From the NCBI GenBank assembly GCA_910578325.1, contig CAJTQT010000004.1:1-64000 (forward strand): 64,000 nt of DNA. The letters are read 5' to 3'. A program made the position numbers and the translations under genes. A model generated the notes under the pieces. It saw only the letters and a program-made list of their open reading frames with translations. It was not told the origin of the DNA and ran no database searches. Positions within the stretch are counted from its first letter, which is position 1, and every line of letters begins with the position of its first letter. Source of the DNA: an uncultured Christensenella sp. (GTDB lineage: Bacteria > Bacillota > Clostridia > Christensenellales > CAG-917). This document shows, one piece after another, positions 47,501-54,544 of this stretch.

Positions 47501-50091
47501 ATTGTATAATATCTCTCAAAACGGTCGCCGTTGATTTCGGGCACGCCCGCGTAATTCTTCATTGTCGCCATATAATACACTCTGTAATCGCCGGGAGTGT
47601 TTATATATTTGTTCCAGTCCGCATCGTTCGCCGCAAGATATGTGCGGTTGTACATTCTGGCAAGGTTGTATTTCATAACAGGCTCGTCGTCAAAATAGTT
47701 CGAAGTGACGTTCGCCCAGTGAGTGCCGCTGCTTCTGACCTCATCGGCACTGATATAACCCGTCGTATTTATTCCGTTGAATCCGAAACCGCCCTCCGCA
47801 TAAGCGAAAAACGCGCCGAATCCGTTTTTCAAATCCGCAATATTGACTTCGCCCGCGTCACCGCCTGCAATAACATCTATACCAGGTATCGTAGAGCCGT
47901 AGCCGTCAAGCAGTTTGAACGTTCCTTCGTGAACCTGAAAATACAGCGAGCACATAAACTCCTTGAAGTCGTATATTACGTCTCCCGATCCGTGCGTTTC
48001 GTCGTTCCACCAGTGGGTATGCGAACCCATACTCTTTGCCCCTACGCGGACCGTAATGGTATAAACGCCCGCAGGCATATATTTATTGATATAAAAATTC
48101 CATCTATTGCTTGCTTCGCCTAAGCAAATCGTGTATACTTCATCGCCCTGTTTGAGCGTTATATCAAACGTATAGCCGTAACCGCCGGTAGAAGGATTGT
48201 CGTGTTGCAATCTGGGTTTGGCAAGCGTTTCATTGCTTATATCGTCGCCGAAAGTCCAGGACGGCATAACAAATTCAACTTCCGTTTTAGCGGCGATGCT
48301 CTTCTTCTCATCGAGCAGGGATTTGTCATTTTTGACAATGTACCAGGTTTTGGTCATAGTAGCCGTGCCCGTGATACTGCTAAGACTTACTGTCATTCCG
48401 CGATTCGCGAAATTCGAATTCGCGCCGCTTGGAATAGTAAATTTGTAATTTTCCGTGGGAGTTACAACAGCCCTTGACGTATGTTTGCCTAAATCCGTTT
48501 TTACGTTGTCGGTGTATTTTACGGTAAAAGCGTCGGGATACTTACCTGTAATCTCAACCGTAACCGTATCGTTGTCGCCGCGCTGATATACAATCGCGCT
48601 CTGAGCGGATACAAAGGTTTTAAGAGTCCAGTCCGTCCACTCGGGATTCGGAGCAATGTCCAACTTAACCACAGAATAGTACGTCTGGGACGCACCCGAA
48701 ACCTTATATGTATACTCGTAAAGAGTTCCGTCGCCGAAATTGACGTTGTAATCAGAAACCCACCAACGCAAATTGTCGAACAGCGAGATATCTACGGTCA
48801 ATTTTTCCACAGAAATCTCAACCTTCTGATTTTCAAGCCAACTTCCGTACTTTTCGGGCTCGGCAAGGTTTAATTCGATGCTGTAATCGCCTGCGCCGTA
48901 AAGTTCGTCGACAGGCTCCCCGTCCTTAACCGCTTTTACAACAGCATATCTGGTCATATCGGAAGCCGCGCCCGTCGCTCCTTCCGCAGAAATCAATTTT
49001 CCGAGGTGAGTTGCAAAAGGATAATGACTTCCGTCAAAAACAAATTCTTTTAAGGGCGCAAATGCGGCGACTTCTCTGTATATCGCCGTAAGTCTGAAAT
49101 CGTCGGCGTCCGCGGCGGCAAGTTTATCGTTGATATCCCGCTCCGTCACCGCGCTGCCGAAATCGGAAACGTCCTGATACCAAACCGTATTCGCGTAACC
49201 CTCCTGCAAAGGAAGTTCAACCGCTTCGTCGACAATCCAGTTTCCGTCTTTGTCGTATACTTTTTCAAATTTATCGCCTTGCAGACGCGTTATTATTTCA
49301 TAAGTATCGTCGCCATACTGGAAATCTATGTCGATAAGGTATGTTTTTCTCAAAGTGTTGCTATGTAACGGATGCGATTCCTGCAAAGTTGCGGCATATG
49401 CGCTTCTGTTTTCGAAAACCACTCTCGTTACAAATCCGAAGTAAAGCATATTGCCGTTATCAGTTGTATCCGTGTCACCGTCTACCGTCGTTCTGCTGTC
49501 GAAAGTAACTCCGCCGGGCAGATACGCATAATCGACGTTGGAACAGTCGGCAAACGCGGCATATCCTATTTTGGCAAGACGTTTGGGAAATTTTATGTTT
49601 CCGAGATTAGCGCACATCGCAAAACTCTTTTGACCGATGCTCAGCGTTCTCAGTTCAGGAGTGTCGTTCTCTCCCATCTCAGGAGCAATCACTTCGCCCT
49701 CGAATTCAAGAACGGACAACTGCGAACAGCCGTAAAAAGCGTTTGCCCCTATTTCTTTGATTTCGGAGCCCACGGTCAGTTTTACGAGTTTAAGGTCTTC
49801 GTCAAACGCAAACGGAGCAATCGACTTCACGCTTTGAGGAGTTTTTATCGCATAAAAAGCATTGTTTTCTCTTGCAAGCAATCCCTCTGCGCTTAAACCG
49901 ATCAGCACGCCGTCCGCCGATATCTCGAAATAATTTTCGAAATCCATCAAAAATGACTCGTCTCCGATATCGTCGGTAACCGCAAATGCCGTATCGGAAT
50001 TATAACCGACAAAGATCAACGCAGCCGCCAAAACCGCGACCGCTACAATTGCTATAATTATCGATGCAAATTTTTTTTGTAGTTTCATCAT
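44545..50091 (-). CDS. Large LRR surface protein with Trp-rich repeats, helical repeats and membrane anchor
   Basis: 1848 aa. Signal peptide 1-35 (cleavage after AFA likely). BspA-type LRR_5 units run from about 45 to 215 (IGANAFYGCSQLSVLEFEG, IGYAAFADCSNVDYAYLPGG). Beta-rich domains follow to about 1070. Then come five tandem repeats of about 95 residues starting TN(R/Y)W...PN(I/V)IRW.WG and containing NVISAEP..G and AG.Y.L.A.VD. After these are four helical repeats of about 55-60 residues with (A/E)Y..K.GI..D..Y...I..A, a membrane helix near 1768-1790, RKR, and an acidic cytoplasmic tail rich in Asp and Glu. An upstream in-frame GTG at 50100 has only 2 bases to the GAGG site, so the ATG at 50091 is preferred (11 bases). 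An A8 run lies within codons 5-7. It is a single-gene unit with promoter and terminator. Adhesion is a reasonable inference; no enzyme motif is seen. Confidence 0.85.
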   Translation of the reverse strand: MMKLQKKFASIIIAIVAVAVLAAALIFVGYNSDTAFAVTDDIGDESFLMDFENYFEISADGVLIGLSAEGLLARENNAFYAIKTPQSVKSIAPFAFDEDLKLVKLTVGSEIKEIGANAFYGCSQLSVLEFEGEVIAPEMGENDTPELRTLSIGQKSFAMCANLGNIKFPKRLAKIGYAAFADCSNVDYAYLPGGVTFDSRTTVDGDTDTTDNGNMLYFGFVTRVVFENRSAYAATLQESHPLHSNTLRKTYLIDIDFQYGDDTYEIITRLQGDKFEKVYDKDGNWIVDEAVELPLQEGYANTVWYQDVSDFGSAVTERDINDKLAAADADDFRLTAIYREVAAFAPLKEFVFDGSHYPFATHLGKLISAEGATGAASDMTRYAVVKAVKDGEPVDELYGAGDYSIELNLAEPEKYGSWLENQKVEISVEKLTVDISLFDNLRWWVSDYNVNFGDGTLYEYTYKVSGASQTYYSVVKLDIAPNPEWTDWTLKTFVSAQSAIVYQRGDNDTVTVEITGKYPDAFTVKYTDNVKTDLGKHTSRAVVTPTENYKFTIPSGANSNFANRGMTVSLSSITGTATMTKTWYIVKNDKSLLDEKKSIAAKTEVEFVMPSWTFGDDISNETLAKPRLQHDNPSTGGYGYTFDITLKQGDEVYTICLGEASNRWNFYINKYMPAGVYTITVRVGAKSMGSHTHWWNDETHGSGDVIYDFKEFMCSLYFQVHEGTFKLLDGYGSTIPGIDVIAGGDAGEVNIADLKNGFGAFFAYAEGGFGFNGINTTGYISADEVRSSGTHWANVTSNYFDDEPVMKYNLARMYNRTYLAANDADWNKYINTPGDYRVYYMATMKNYAGVPEINGDRFERYYTISVFAEINAPTLGRTEFTFTGRTLTVNYTSHVPSDGYLYIISGNVERNCGKYNAKFTLGDKKHYRWVQKDSTGKDYSFDEDGNLLLPYEIVRAVVPVPVLPEAYYSGEAIFVEIPVLTDLDGNEIYDVDYGRRYESLYFTEVGDHYIDLKIKDSANYVWESGDPDDTGEIQVVFTIQRAWNNWAVAPYVVEWETGMFDTRTNLLTAVPMDGTVRFFVTDSMNSQIPLDGLGEFTLQNGFVSKPVAEAFNKLSVGTYYLWAQVDETDNYSSIEPTYCRFDVQTLTNRWIEMPNVIRWVWGSYEAEYNVITAKSLKGTPRFRIYRDGTPVTSAFTSSQSVANTLNNLPSGEYVLRAFVDADNKSGYSGIDATDTVFNILQATNRWVQTPNIIRWSQGLFNSTVNVISAEPLHGSVIFSIMQDGIAIAGLGSFTLDEANTSAVTDILAGMKAGTYDLVAYVEEDVEGNYTELNTTMHFNVLASTNYWKQTPNIIRWTWGEYQTAKNVISAEPAFGNAEDVVFSIWQNGQPKAGLTGFRTVDDRVSIALGGLDAGEYILKAELDTTGFDTLRAEVAFNVMQATNYWIQTPNIARWIAVVETPHDPTGESRYGTPHYIIYSLDENGAETGVVYDNALSVNDLAYVPAGWYKMVANVDADTRGNYTGLNSTTLNFRVFEPDTEVFNIAKTNALESLRLYVSMYGVMIDASYERRISEARTLDEINDALSEGMAAVDAAAFVLEKQAALAELAEYEAKYGIKCDDKYRENIEAAVTGNNLVTAKSLALQNVDWKAMLSAREVCAARVAQYEAEKGMLCDPVIKDRLAAATSYENAHSILAEALADIDLKADTLKKAKTAAIESLKSYFKGKGIEFDEQYIYDINDATSIEAVKLAYDRIVENSPKRDDSNVKGLTAGLVIFALLAIAGAVAVTVIVLQRKRAAKATAVQDSEDYDDDADVEEAEEPAKDGYVNGVDDYANDVPPQYDDDGTI

Positions 50092-50147
50092 CTGCAACAC
50101 TACCTCGTACTATTAAAATAATACTATATAAATAATTATATATTGAC

Positions 50148-50177
50148 ATTATATCTGCTTTGCGCTCTGTATGTCAA
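50148..50177 (-). promoter_or_regulatory. Promoter of the 1848-aa surface protein gene
   Basis: Minus strand: perfect TTGACA (50172-50177), 18-base spacer, perfect TATAAT (50148-50153). The start codon lies about 50 bases downstream. Confidence 0.85.
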
Positions 50178-50437
50178 GTATTTGAGGATTTTTCCAGATA
50201 ATCCCTCTACCCTTAAACAGGATATTCAAAACTTTGAATTTTCGGTCACTGCGCACTGAAAAGACAAGTCATAATATAATTCCGAAAATGCTTTAATATA
50301 TGCTTTCCGCCTGCCACAATCAACTGTTTCTTACGCGCGGATTCTACGTCAAAACACAATCTATCGGAAAGTTTCATTTAAATTTTGCGGAATCTAAACG
50401 CTTTAAATATTAAAAAGTATGAAAACGGGCGGGGCTA

Positions 50438-50466
50438 TTGACAAAAATGCGTTGCGAGTTTAATAT
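50438..50466 (+). promoter_or_regulatory. Promoter of the four-helix membrane protein gene
   Basis: Plus strand: TTGACA (50438-50443), 17-base spacer, TAATAT (50461-50466). The ATG is 40 bases downstream with AAGGAA before it. Confidence 0.75.
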
Positions 50467-50505
50467 TTACTAAACAATCAAGCAAAAATGTAAGGAACAT
50501 TTCTG

Positions 50506-50985
50506 ATGTTGCATTTGTGGTTCGACACCATTCTCGGATGGTTATCATTTGCATTATGCATAGTATTACTCGCAAAATTTATCGGAAGAGTGTCAAAATT
50601 CAAAAATTTTAACCTGATACTGCGGAAAACCCACAAACCTATGGGGTTTGCCGTAATTATAACAGGCTTAATGCATGGCATATTTTTGATAATCAAACAT
50701 CCACAGGCAATAATAGGCAATGTAACAGGCGGAATTTTATTAGCAGTAATTATTCTTTTGGCGATTACATATTTTTTAAGAAAAAAACTGAAATCAAAAT
50801 GGTTTCTGTCGCACCGCATACTATCTATATTACTTATAGCATTATTGATAGTGCATATAGTAACAGTCTACGTATGCGGGCATAGGCCGAATAAAAGTCG
50901 CGGACATAACAGAATAGAAAATTTCTCACAAAGCACTTTTAATAATTTGGAATTCGATATTTCCACGACGGAACAAAACGCGTAA
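50506..50985 (+). CDS. Four-helix membrane protein with two paired-His helices, ferric-reductase-like
   Basis: 159 aa and the only convincing plus-strand gene. Hydrophobic helices fall at about 5-27, 46-63, 72-91 and 104-123. His43 and His57 are 14 residues apart around helix 2 (HKPMG...LMHG), and His103 and His117 are 14 apart around helix 4 (SHRIL...IVHI). Two helices each with a His pair spaced 13-14 residues is the classic heme-ligand pattern of ferric reductase/NOX-type and related membrane cytochromes, so binding of two stacked hemes is plausible. No FAD or NAD domain is attached, and the C-terminal 35 residues are polar. The frame starts at the ATG at 50506 with AAGGAA 8-10 bases upstream. 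Function by inference only: transmembrane electron transfer. Confidence 0.6.
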   Translation: MLHLWFDTILGWLSFALCIVLLAKFIGRVSKFKNFNLILRKTHKPMGFAVIITGLMHGIFLIIKHPQAIIGNVTGGILLAVIILLAITYFLRKKLKSKWFLSHRILSILLIALLIVHIVTVYVCGHRPNKSRGHNRIENFSQSTFNNLEFDISTTEQNA

Positions 50986-51203
50986 ATTTGCACAAAACAA
51001 CGAGAAAACTCACACACGGCATACTTGTGCTTTTTCGAGTGTGTTTTTAGTAAGAATATACTGAAAGATTTAGTGCACGCAGTGCGCAACCAAACAAAAA
51101 ATTGTGCGAAACATTGTTTGTTGTTACAACGTTTGCGCGTACTGATAGCATACAATTTTTTGTGCGGAGTGACGAGAAAACGCGCATAAACAGGTCGCGC
51201 TTT
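50986..51203. other. Gene-free stretch with inverted and direct repeats
   Basis: Between the small membrane protein gene and the tRNA terminator. It holds a perfect 12-base inverted repeat, ACAAAAAATTGT (51094-51105) and ACAATTTTTTGT (51152-51163), each followed by GCG, and two copies of ACGAGAAAAC (near 51010 and 51172). No gene seen. Confidence 0.5.
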
Positions 51204-51234
51204 TTCAAAAGAAAAAGCGCACCGCTTAGTGCGC
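51204..51234 (-). terminator. Terminator of the tRNA cluster
   Basis: Minus strand: GCGCAC-TAAGCG-GTGCGC stem followed by TTTTTCTTTT, 10 bases after the encoded CCA of tRNA-Leu. Confidence 0.88.
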
Positions 51235-51243
51235 GTTTTCGAG

Positions 51244-51329
51244 TGGTGCCGATGGCCGGACTCGAACCGGCACGGTGTTTCCACCTGTGGATTTTAAGTC
51301 CACTATGTCTGCCATTTCATCACATCGGC
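51244..51329 (-). tRNA. tRNA-Leu (anticodon TAA)
   Basis: Class II tRNA with acceptor GCCGATG/CATCGGC, anticodon stem GTGGA/TCCAC around CTTAAAA, a long variable arm AGGTGGAAACACCG, T-arm GCCGG-TTCGAGT-CCGGC, discriminator A and encoded CCA (51244-51246). Confidence 0.97.
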
Positions 51330-51381
51330 GTATGGATTTTCATTAAAAGAACGAAAGCGGCACTTACGTACCGCTCTCGTT

Positions 51382-51456
51382 TGGAGGCACCACCCAGATT
51401 TGAACTGGGGAGTGAAGGTTTTGCAGACCTTTGCCTTACCACTTGGCTATGGTGCC
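51382..51456 (-). tRNA. tRNA-Cys (anticodon GCA)
   Basis: Acceptor GGCACCA/TGGTGCC, anticodon stem AAGGT/ACCTT around CTGCAAA, T-arm CCCAG-TTCAAAT-CTGGG, discriminator U as expected for cysteine tRNAs, encoded CCA. Confidence 0.97.
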
Positions 51457-51466
51457 GACAACGGTA

Positions 51467-51541
51467 TGGAGCGGGAGACGGGATTCGGACCCGCGACTTT
51501 CACCTTGGCAAGGTGACACTCTACCACTGAGTCACTCCCGC
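51467..51541 (-). tRNA. tRNA-Gly (anticodon GCC)
   Basis: Acceptor GCGGGAG/CTCCCGC, anticodon stem TCACC/GGTGA around TTGCCAA, discriminator U, encoded CCA. First of three tRNAs; the Cys gene begins 10 bases further on. Confidence 0.97.
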
Positions 51542-51557
51542 ATACGATTGCTTTAAT

Positions 51558-51586
51558 ACTATATCAAAGGCGAACGCATTTTGCAA
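51558..51586 (-). promoter_or_regulatory. Promoter of the Gly-Cys-Leu tRNA cluster
   Basis: Minus strand: TTGCAA (51581-51586), 17-base spacer, TATAGT (51558-51563), about 16 bases before the tRNA-Gly 5' end. Confidence 0.75.
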
Positions 51587-51705
51587 CAACTTTTTTCATC
51601 TTTAAGGCATTTTTGCCGTTTCACGTCCGCCCTTTCATTCAACTTATGCAAATAATCGAAAATATGTCACTGTTTTACGCCGATTTTATTATCGCGAATA
51701 CAGAT

Positions 51706-52587
51706 TTAAGCCTGTCTGTGCCAGAGTTCGGTTGCAAACGCGACCAGTTCGTCAGCACATTCCAGTCTTTTGGCGTATTCTACCGCTTTTTGCGAATGCA
51801 TATCCAAAAGGTTTTGTGTTTCCTCTCTGCCTATTACAGAAATTACAGACTTATCCTCGTCCAACAAATCATCCGCAAGTTGATACGCAAGCCCCAGATG
51901 TTCGGCGAACTTAGTAATCATGTTCAAAACTCGCTTTCCGTTATCCGATGTATCGGTTCCGTTGGCCTCGCCGAGAGTTTCGCCACCGATGCACTCCGTA
52001 AATTTTGCAATCAACTGTTGCAACTCGTCGCCCTCTACCGCGCACAGCGCACCGACTCTGAATGCTCCTCTTATCAGCGCGCCTGTTTTTTTAGAATACA
52101 TTGCAATATACTCGTCAAGCGTCTCGCATCCCGACAATTCGTCTGCCTGACCGAAAACCATTTCCATAGCCGCATTAGATATTTCCGACGAAAGCCGCTC
52201 TTCCGCCTTGATTACCTGCGACATTGCAAGAGTAAGCAACGCGTCGCCTGTAAGCAACGCGGTTGCCTCGCCGAAACGCTTATGTACGGAGGGCTTTCCC
52301 CTGCGCATTTCGTCGTTGTCCATTTCGGGCATATCGTCGTGTACAAGCGAATAACTGTGTATAAGTTCAAATGCGGCGGCAAGCGGAAGCACATCCTTGA
52401 TATCCGCATTGCCTCCGACGCATTTCGCGCCGTAATATACGCACAGAGGACGCACGCGTTTACCGCCGTCCAAAACCGCATAACGCATAGCGTCGCCGAG
52501 GTCGCCTTCACGGTTTTTAAGAAGATTTGAAATATATTCCTCAAACGCCGTTAAAAAGTCTTTTCTGCTTAAATCCGAAACTCTCAT
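51706..52587 (-). CDS. ispA: Polyprenyl (farnesyl/geranylgeranyl) diphosphate synthase
   Basis: 293 aa, the normal size for short-chain trans-prenyl transferases. It condenses isopentenyl diphosphate with allylic diphosphates in the cytoplasm to give farnesyl or geranylgeranyl diphosphate for cell-wall lipid carriers and quinones. The first Asp-rich motif is DDMPEMDND (near residue 80), preceded by DGGKRVRP (substrate-binding GKR). The second is DDLLDED (near 230), preceded by YQLA. Product chain length cannot be set from sequence alone. It lies last in xseA-xseB-ispA, the order known from Bacillus. The start at 52587 has GGGGAAA 5 bases upstream. No clear terminator follows before the tRNA promoter. 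Confidence 0.95.
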   Translation of the reverse strand: MRVSDLSRKDFLTAFEEYISNLLKNREGDLGDAMRYAVLDGGKRVRPLCVYYGAKCVGGNADIKDVLPLAAAFELIHSYSLVHDDMPEMDNDEMRRGKPSVHKRFGEATALLTGDALLTLAMSQVIKAEERLSSEISNAAMEMVFGQADELSGCETLDEYIAMYSKKTGALIRGAFRVGALCAVEGDELQQLIAKFTECIGGETLGEANGTDTSDNGKRVLNMITKFAEHLGLAYQLADDLLDEDKSVISVIGREETQNLLDMHSQKAVEYAKRLECADELVAFATELWHRQA

Positions 52588-52614
52588 AGTCTGTTTCCCC
52601 GCTGAACTTTCAGT

Positions 52615-52833
52615 TTAATCTAAATTAAATTGCTCGGTTAGATTATCGATATCATTGACCAAAAGGCTAAGTTTACCCTTTTCTGCTTTAAGCGTATCGA
52701 TACAAATCTTACTCAGTTCGATTCCGCGTTCAAACGCCTTTACCGCCGCATCGAGAGGCATATCTCCCTCTAATTTTTTGACGATACTTTCAAGTTCGCC
52801 GATTGCGTCTTCGAATTTTTTCATATCTGCCAT
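52615..52833 (-). CDS. xseB: Exodeoxyribonuclease VII small subunit
   Basis: 72 aa, the usual length. It forms a coiled-coil partner of XseA in the single-strand DNA exonuclease ExoVII. The family pattern is complete: FEDAIGELESIVKKLEGDMPLD, then AFERGIELSK and a C-terminal helix. The ATG at 52833 has AAGGAG six bases upstream. It sits between xseA (37 bases) and ispA (27 bases), so the three are co-transcribed. Confidence 0.96.
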   Translation of the reverse strand: MADMKKFEDAIGELESIVKKLEGDMPLDAAVKAFERGIELSKICIDTLKAEKGKLSLLVNDIDNLTEQFNLD

Positions 52834-52870
52834 AAAATTCTCCTTGCCGATTAAAACCGACTTATAGTCC

Positions 52871-54073
52871 TTATTTGTTTAAATGCACGTCGGTGACAGT
52901 CGCTCTTAACGTCCCGTCGCTGCCCGTCGCGGTTATCTCGTCGCCCGCTTTGACGCCTGATATCTTGCCGATAGTTTCGCCGCCCGACTGCAACCTGAAA
53001 TAACCGCGTTGAAGTGTTTTGAGCGGACTCAGTTTATCGAGCGCGTCAGTCGCCTTTTCCGCACGCGAAGCGGCGGCGTCGAATTTCCGCTCCGCCTGAG
53101 TTCTCGCAGTATTCAAAAGCCTCTCGACTTTTCTCGCGCGTCCAGAATAAAACGTTGTTGCCGCGCTCTTAAGACGTCCGAAACAGAGTTGCGCCTTTGC
53201 GCTTGCGACTTTGTACGCGCGTATTGCGCCTCCGCTGAGTCTGCGCAGATGCGCCTTAACGTCTTCCACCATCGCATAATAGTCGTATGCAACAAGTTCG
53301 CCCGCCGCGGTAGGAGTAGGCGCGCGCCTGTCGGACACGAAATCGCACAGCGAAAAGTCCGTTTCGTGGCCTACCGCAGATATCACCGGCGTATTCATCG
53401 CGAAAACCGCTCGTACCAGTTCCTCATCGTAAAACGGCGCAAGATCTTCAAGAGACCCGCCGCCGCGCGCGATAATCACCGCGTCGTATCCCAGCGTATC
53501 CACTCTTTTGAGCACGCCCGCAATTTCGTGCGCCGCGCCCTCGCCCTGTACGCGCACGTCGCGCACTGTGATATTTATGACAGGATTCTTTTTCCTGACT
53601 GTTGTAACGATGTCGCGTATAACCGCCCCTGTTTTCGACGTTACGACAAGCATGTTGTGCGCATATTTTGGAATCGGCTTTTTATGTACCTGCAAAAACA
53701 GTCCTTCGCTTTCGAGTTTGGCTTTCAGTCTTGCAAATTCGAGAAACAAAAGCCCTTGACCGACAGGTTTGATATCCGTAACCTGCAAGGATAGACGCCC
53801 GCCTTTAATCCAGTAATCCAGACTGCCTCTGACAATAACGCTTTCGCCGTCTTTCGGATTATATGTTTTTGCCGCATAGAAACATACGCATTGAAGTTGT
53901 GAGTTTTTGTCTTTTAAAGTAAAATACGCGTGCGGTCCGCTGAACTTGAATCCCGAAATTTCACCGAACACCTCCAACCCCTTGAAAGTGGGCGCGTCAA
54001 TACACGCCCGAATTGTGGCGCTGACTTCCGAAACAGATATGGCGTTTTCCGAAATCAAAGGATAATCTGTCAT
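52871..54073 (-). CDS. xseA: Exodeoxyribonuclease VII large subunit
   Basis: 400 aa. It is the catalytic subunit of ExoVII, which degrades single-stranded DNA to oligonucleotides. The N-terminal OB-fold (about 10-100) includes GEISGFKFSGPHAYFTLKD. The catalytic region (about 120-320) includes TSKTGAVIRDI, ARGGGSLEDL and the conserved SAVGHETDFSLCDFVSDRRA. A basic helical C-terminal region and a small terminal beta segment follow. The ATG at 54073 lacks a clear ribosome binding site, which is odd given its strong neighbours, but no better start exists and family members begin here. It follows the nusB terminator, so it may use its own weak promoter or read-through. Confidence 0.95.
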   Translation of the reverse strand: MTDYPLISENAISVSEVSATIRACIDAPTFKGLEVFGEISGFKFSGPHAYFTLKDKNSQLQCVCFYAAKTYNPKDGESVIVRGSLDYWIKGGRLSLQVTDIKPVGQGLLFLEFARLKAKLESEGLFLQVHKKPIPKYAHNMLVVTSKTGAVIRDIVTTVRKKNPVINITVRDVRVQGEGAAHEIAGVLKRVDTLGYDAVIIARGGGSLEDLAPFYDEELVRAVFAMNTPVISAVGHETDFSLCDFVSDRRAPTPTAAGELVAYDYYAMVEDVKAHLRRLSGGAIRAYKVASAKAQLCFGRLKSAATTFYSGRARKVERLLNTARTQAERKFDAAASRAEKATDALDKLSPLKTLQRGYFRLQSGGETIGKISGVKAGDEITATGSDGTLRATVTDVHLNK

Positions 54074-54133
54074 TTGCGACCGTTTAAACGCGGTTTAAGA
54101 AAACCGTACGTTTATAAAATTGGTTTTATTATA

Positions 54134-54157
54134 TAAAAAACGTCGTTTAAGCGACGT
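54134..54157 (-). terminator. Hairpin overlapping the nusB stop codon
   Basis: Minus strand: ACGTCG-CTTAAA-CGACGT stem followed by TTTTTT. The nusB TAA stop (54147-54149) lies in the loop, so the last codons form the first arm. It could limit read-through into xseA. Confidence 0.8.
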
Positions 54158-54542
54158 CTTTTGCAATCTTTGCGAGTACACCGTTTATAAACGAACCCGA
54201 TTTTTCCGTGCCGAATTTTTTACCCAAAGCAACCGCTTCGTTTATAACGACAGGAGTAGGCGCGGTCTTTTGAAGCAACTCGTACGTTGCAACTAAAAGC
54301 ACGGCATAGTCCGGTCTGTACACTCTTTCCAGACGGTAACCGGAAAGGTGCGCGCTTATAATCGAGTTGAGTTCCTCTACGCGCGCAAGCACTCCTCTGT
54401 ACGTGGATTCTATATATTCCCTGTCGTCGTCGTCGAGGGAGCCGTCAAGCAACAGCAGTTCTTTCGTCCCGTCGTTCGGCACGTTGTAAAATGTAAATTC
54501 AAACACCAGTTTAAATACGTCTTCTCTTGCGATTCTTCTCAT
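54147..54542 (-). CDS. nusB: Transcription antitermination factor NusB
   Basis: 131 aa, a typical length. NusB is an all-helical RNA-binding protein that works with NusE (S10) in antitermination of rRNA operons. It starts RREDV-like (MRRIAREDVFKLVFEF), and the C-terminal half has the family pattern ...YAVLLVATYELLQ....P.PVVINEAVALGKKFG.EKSGSFINGVL. It begins 2 bases after the stop of the Asp23 gene and is probably translationally coupled to it. Asp23-type genes next to nusB are common in Bacillota. Confidence 0.96.
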   Translation of the reverse strand: MRRIAREDVFKLVFEFTFYNVPNDGTKELLLLDGSLDDDDREYIESTYRGVLARVEELNSIISAHLSGYRLERVYRPDYAVLLVATYELLQKTAPTPVVINEAVALGKKFGTEKSGSFINGVLAKIAKDVA

Positions 54543-54544
54543 AA

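Larger units (their letters stand above)
50092..50505. other. Divergent promoter region
   Basis: It carries the minus-strand promoter at 50148-50177 for the LRR surface gene and the plus-strand promoter at 50438-50466 for the small membrane protein. Between them about 260 bases hold nothing I recognise. The minus promoter is framed by a 7-bp inverted repeat, TTGACAT (50143-50149) and ATGTCAA (50171-50177). Confidence 0.6.

Noticed and set aside
50098..50100. GTG start for the 1848-aa surface protein
   Set aside because: Only two bases separate it from the GAGG site; the ATG at 50091 has normal spacing.
51102..51530. 142-codon plus-strand open frame across the tRNA genes
   Set aside because: It is antisense to all three tRNAs, which are well formed, so it is not a gene.
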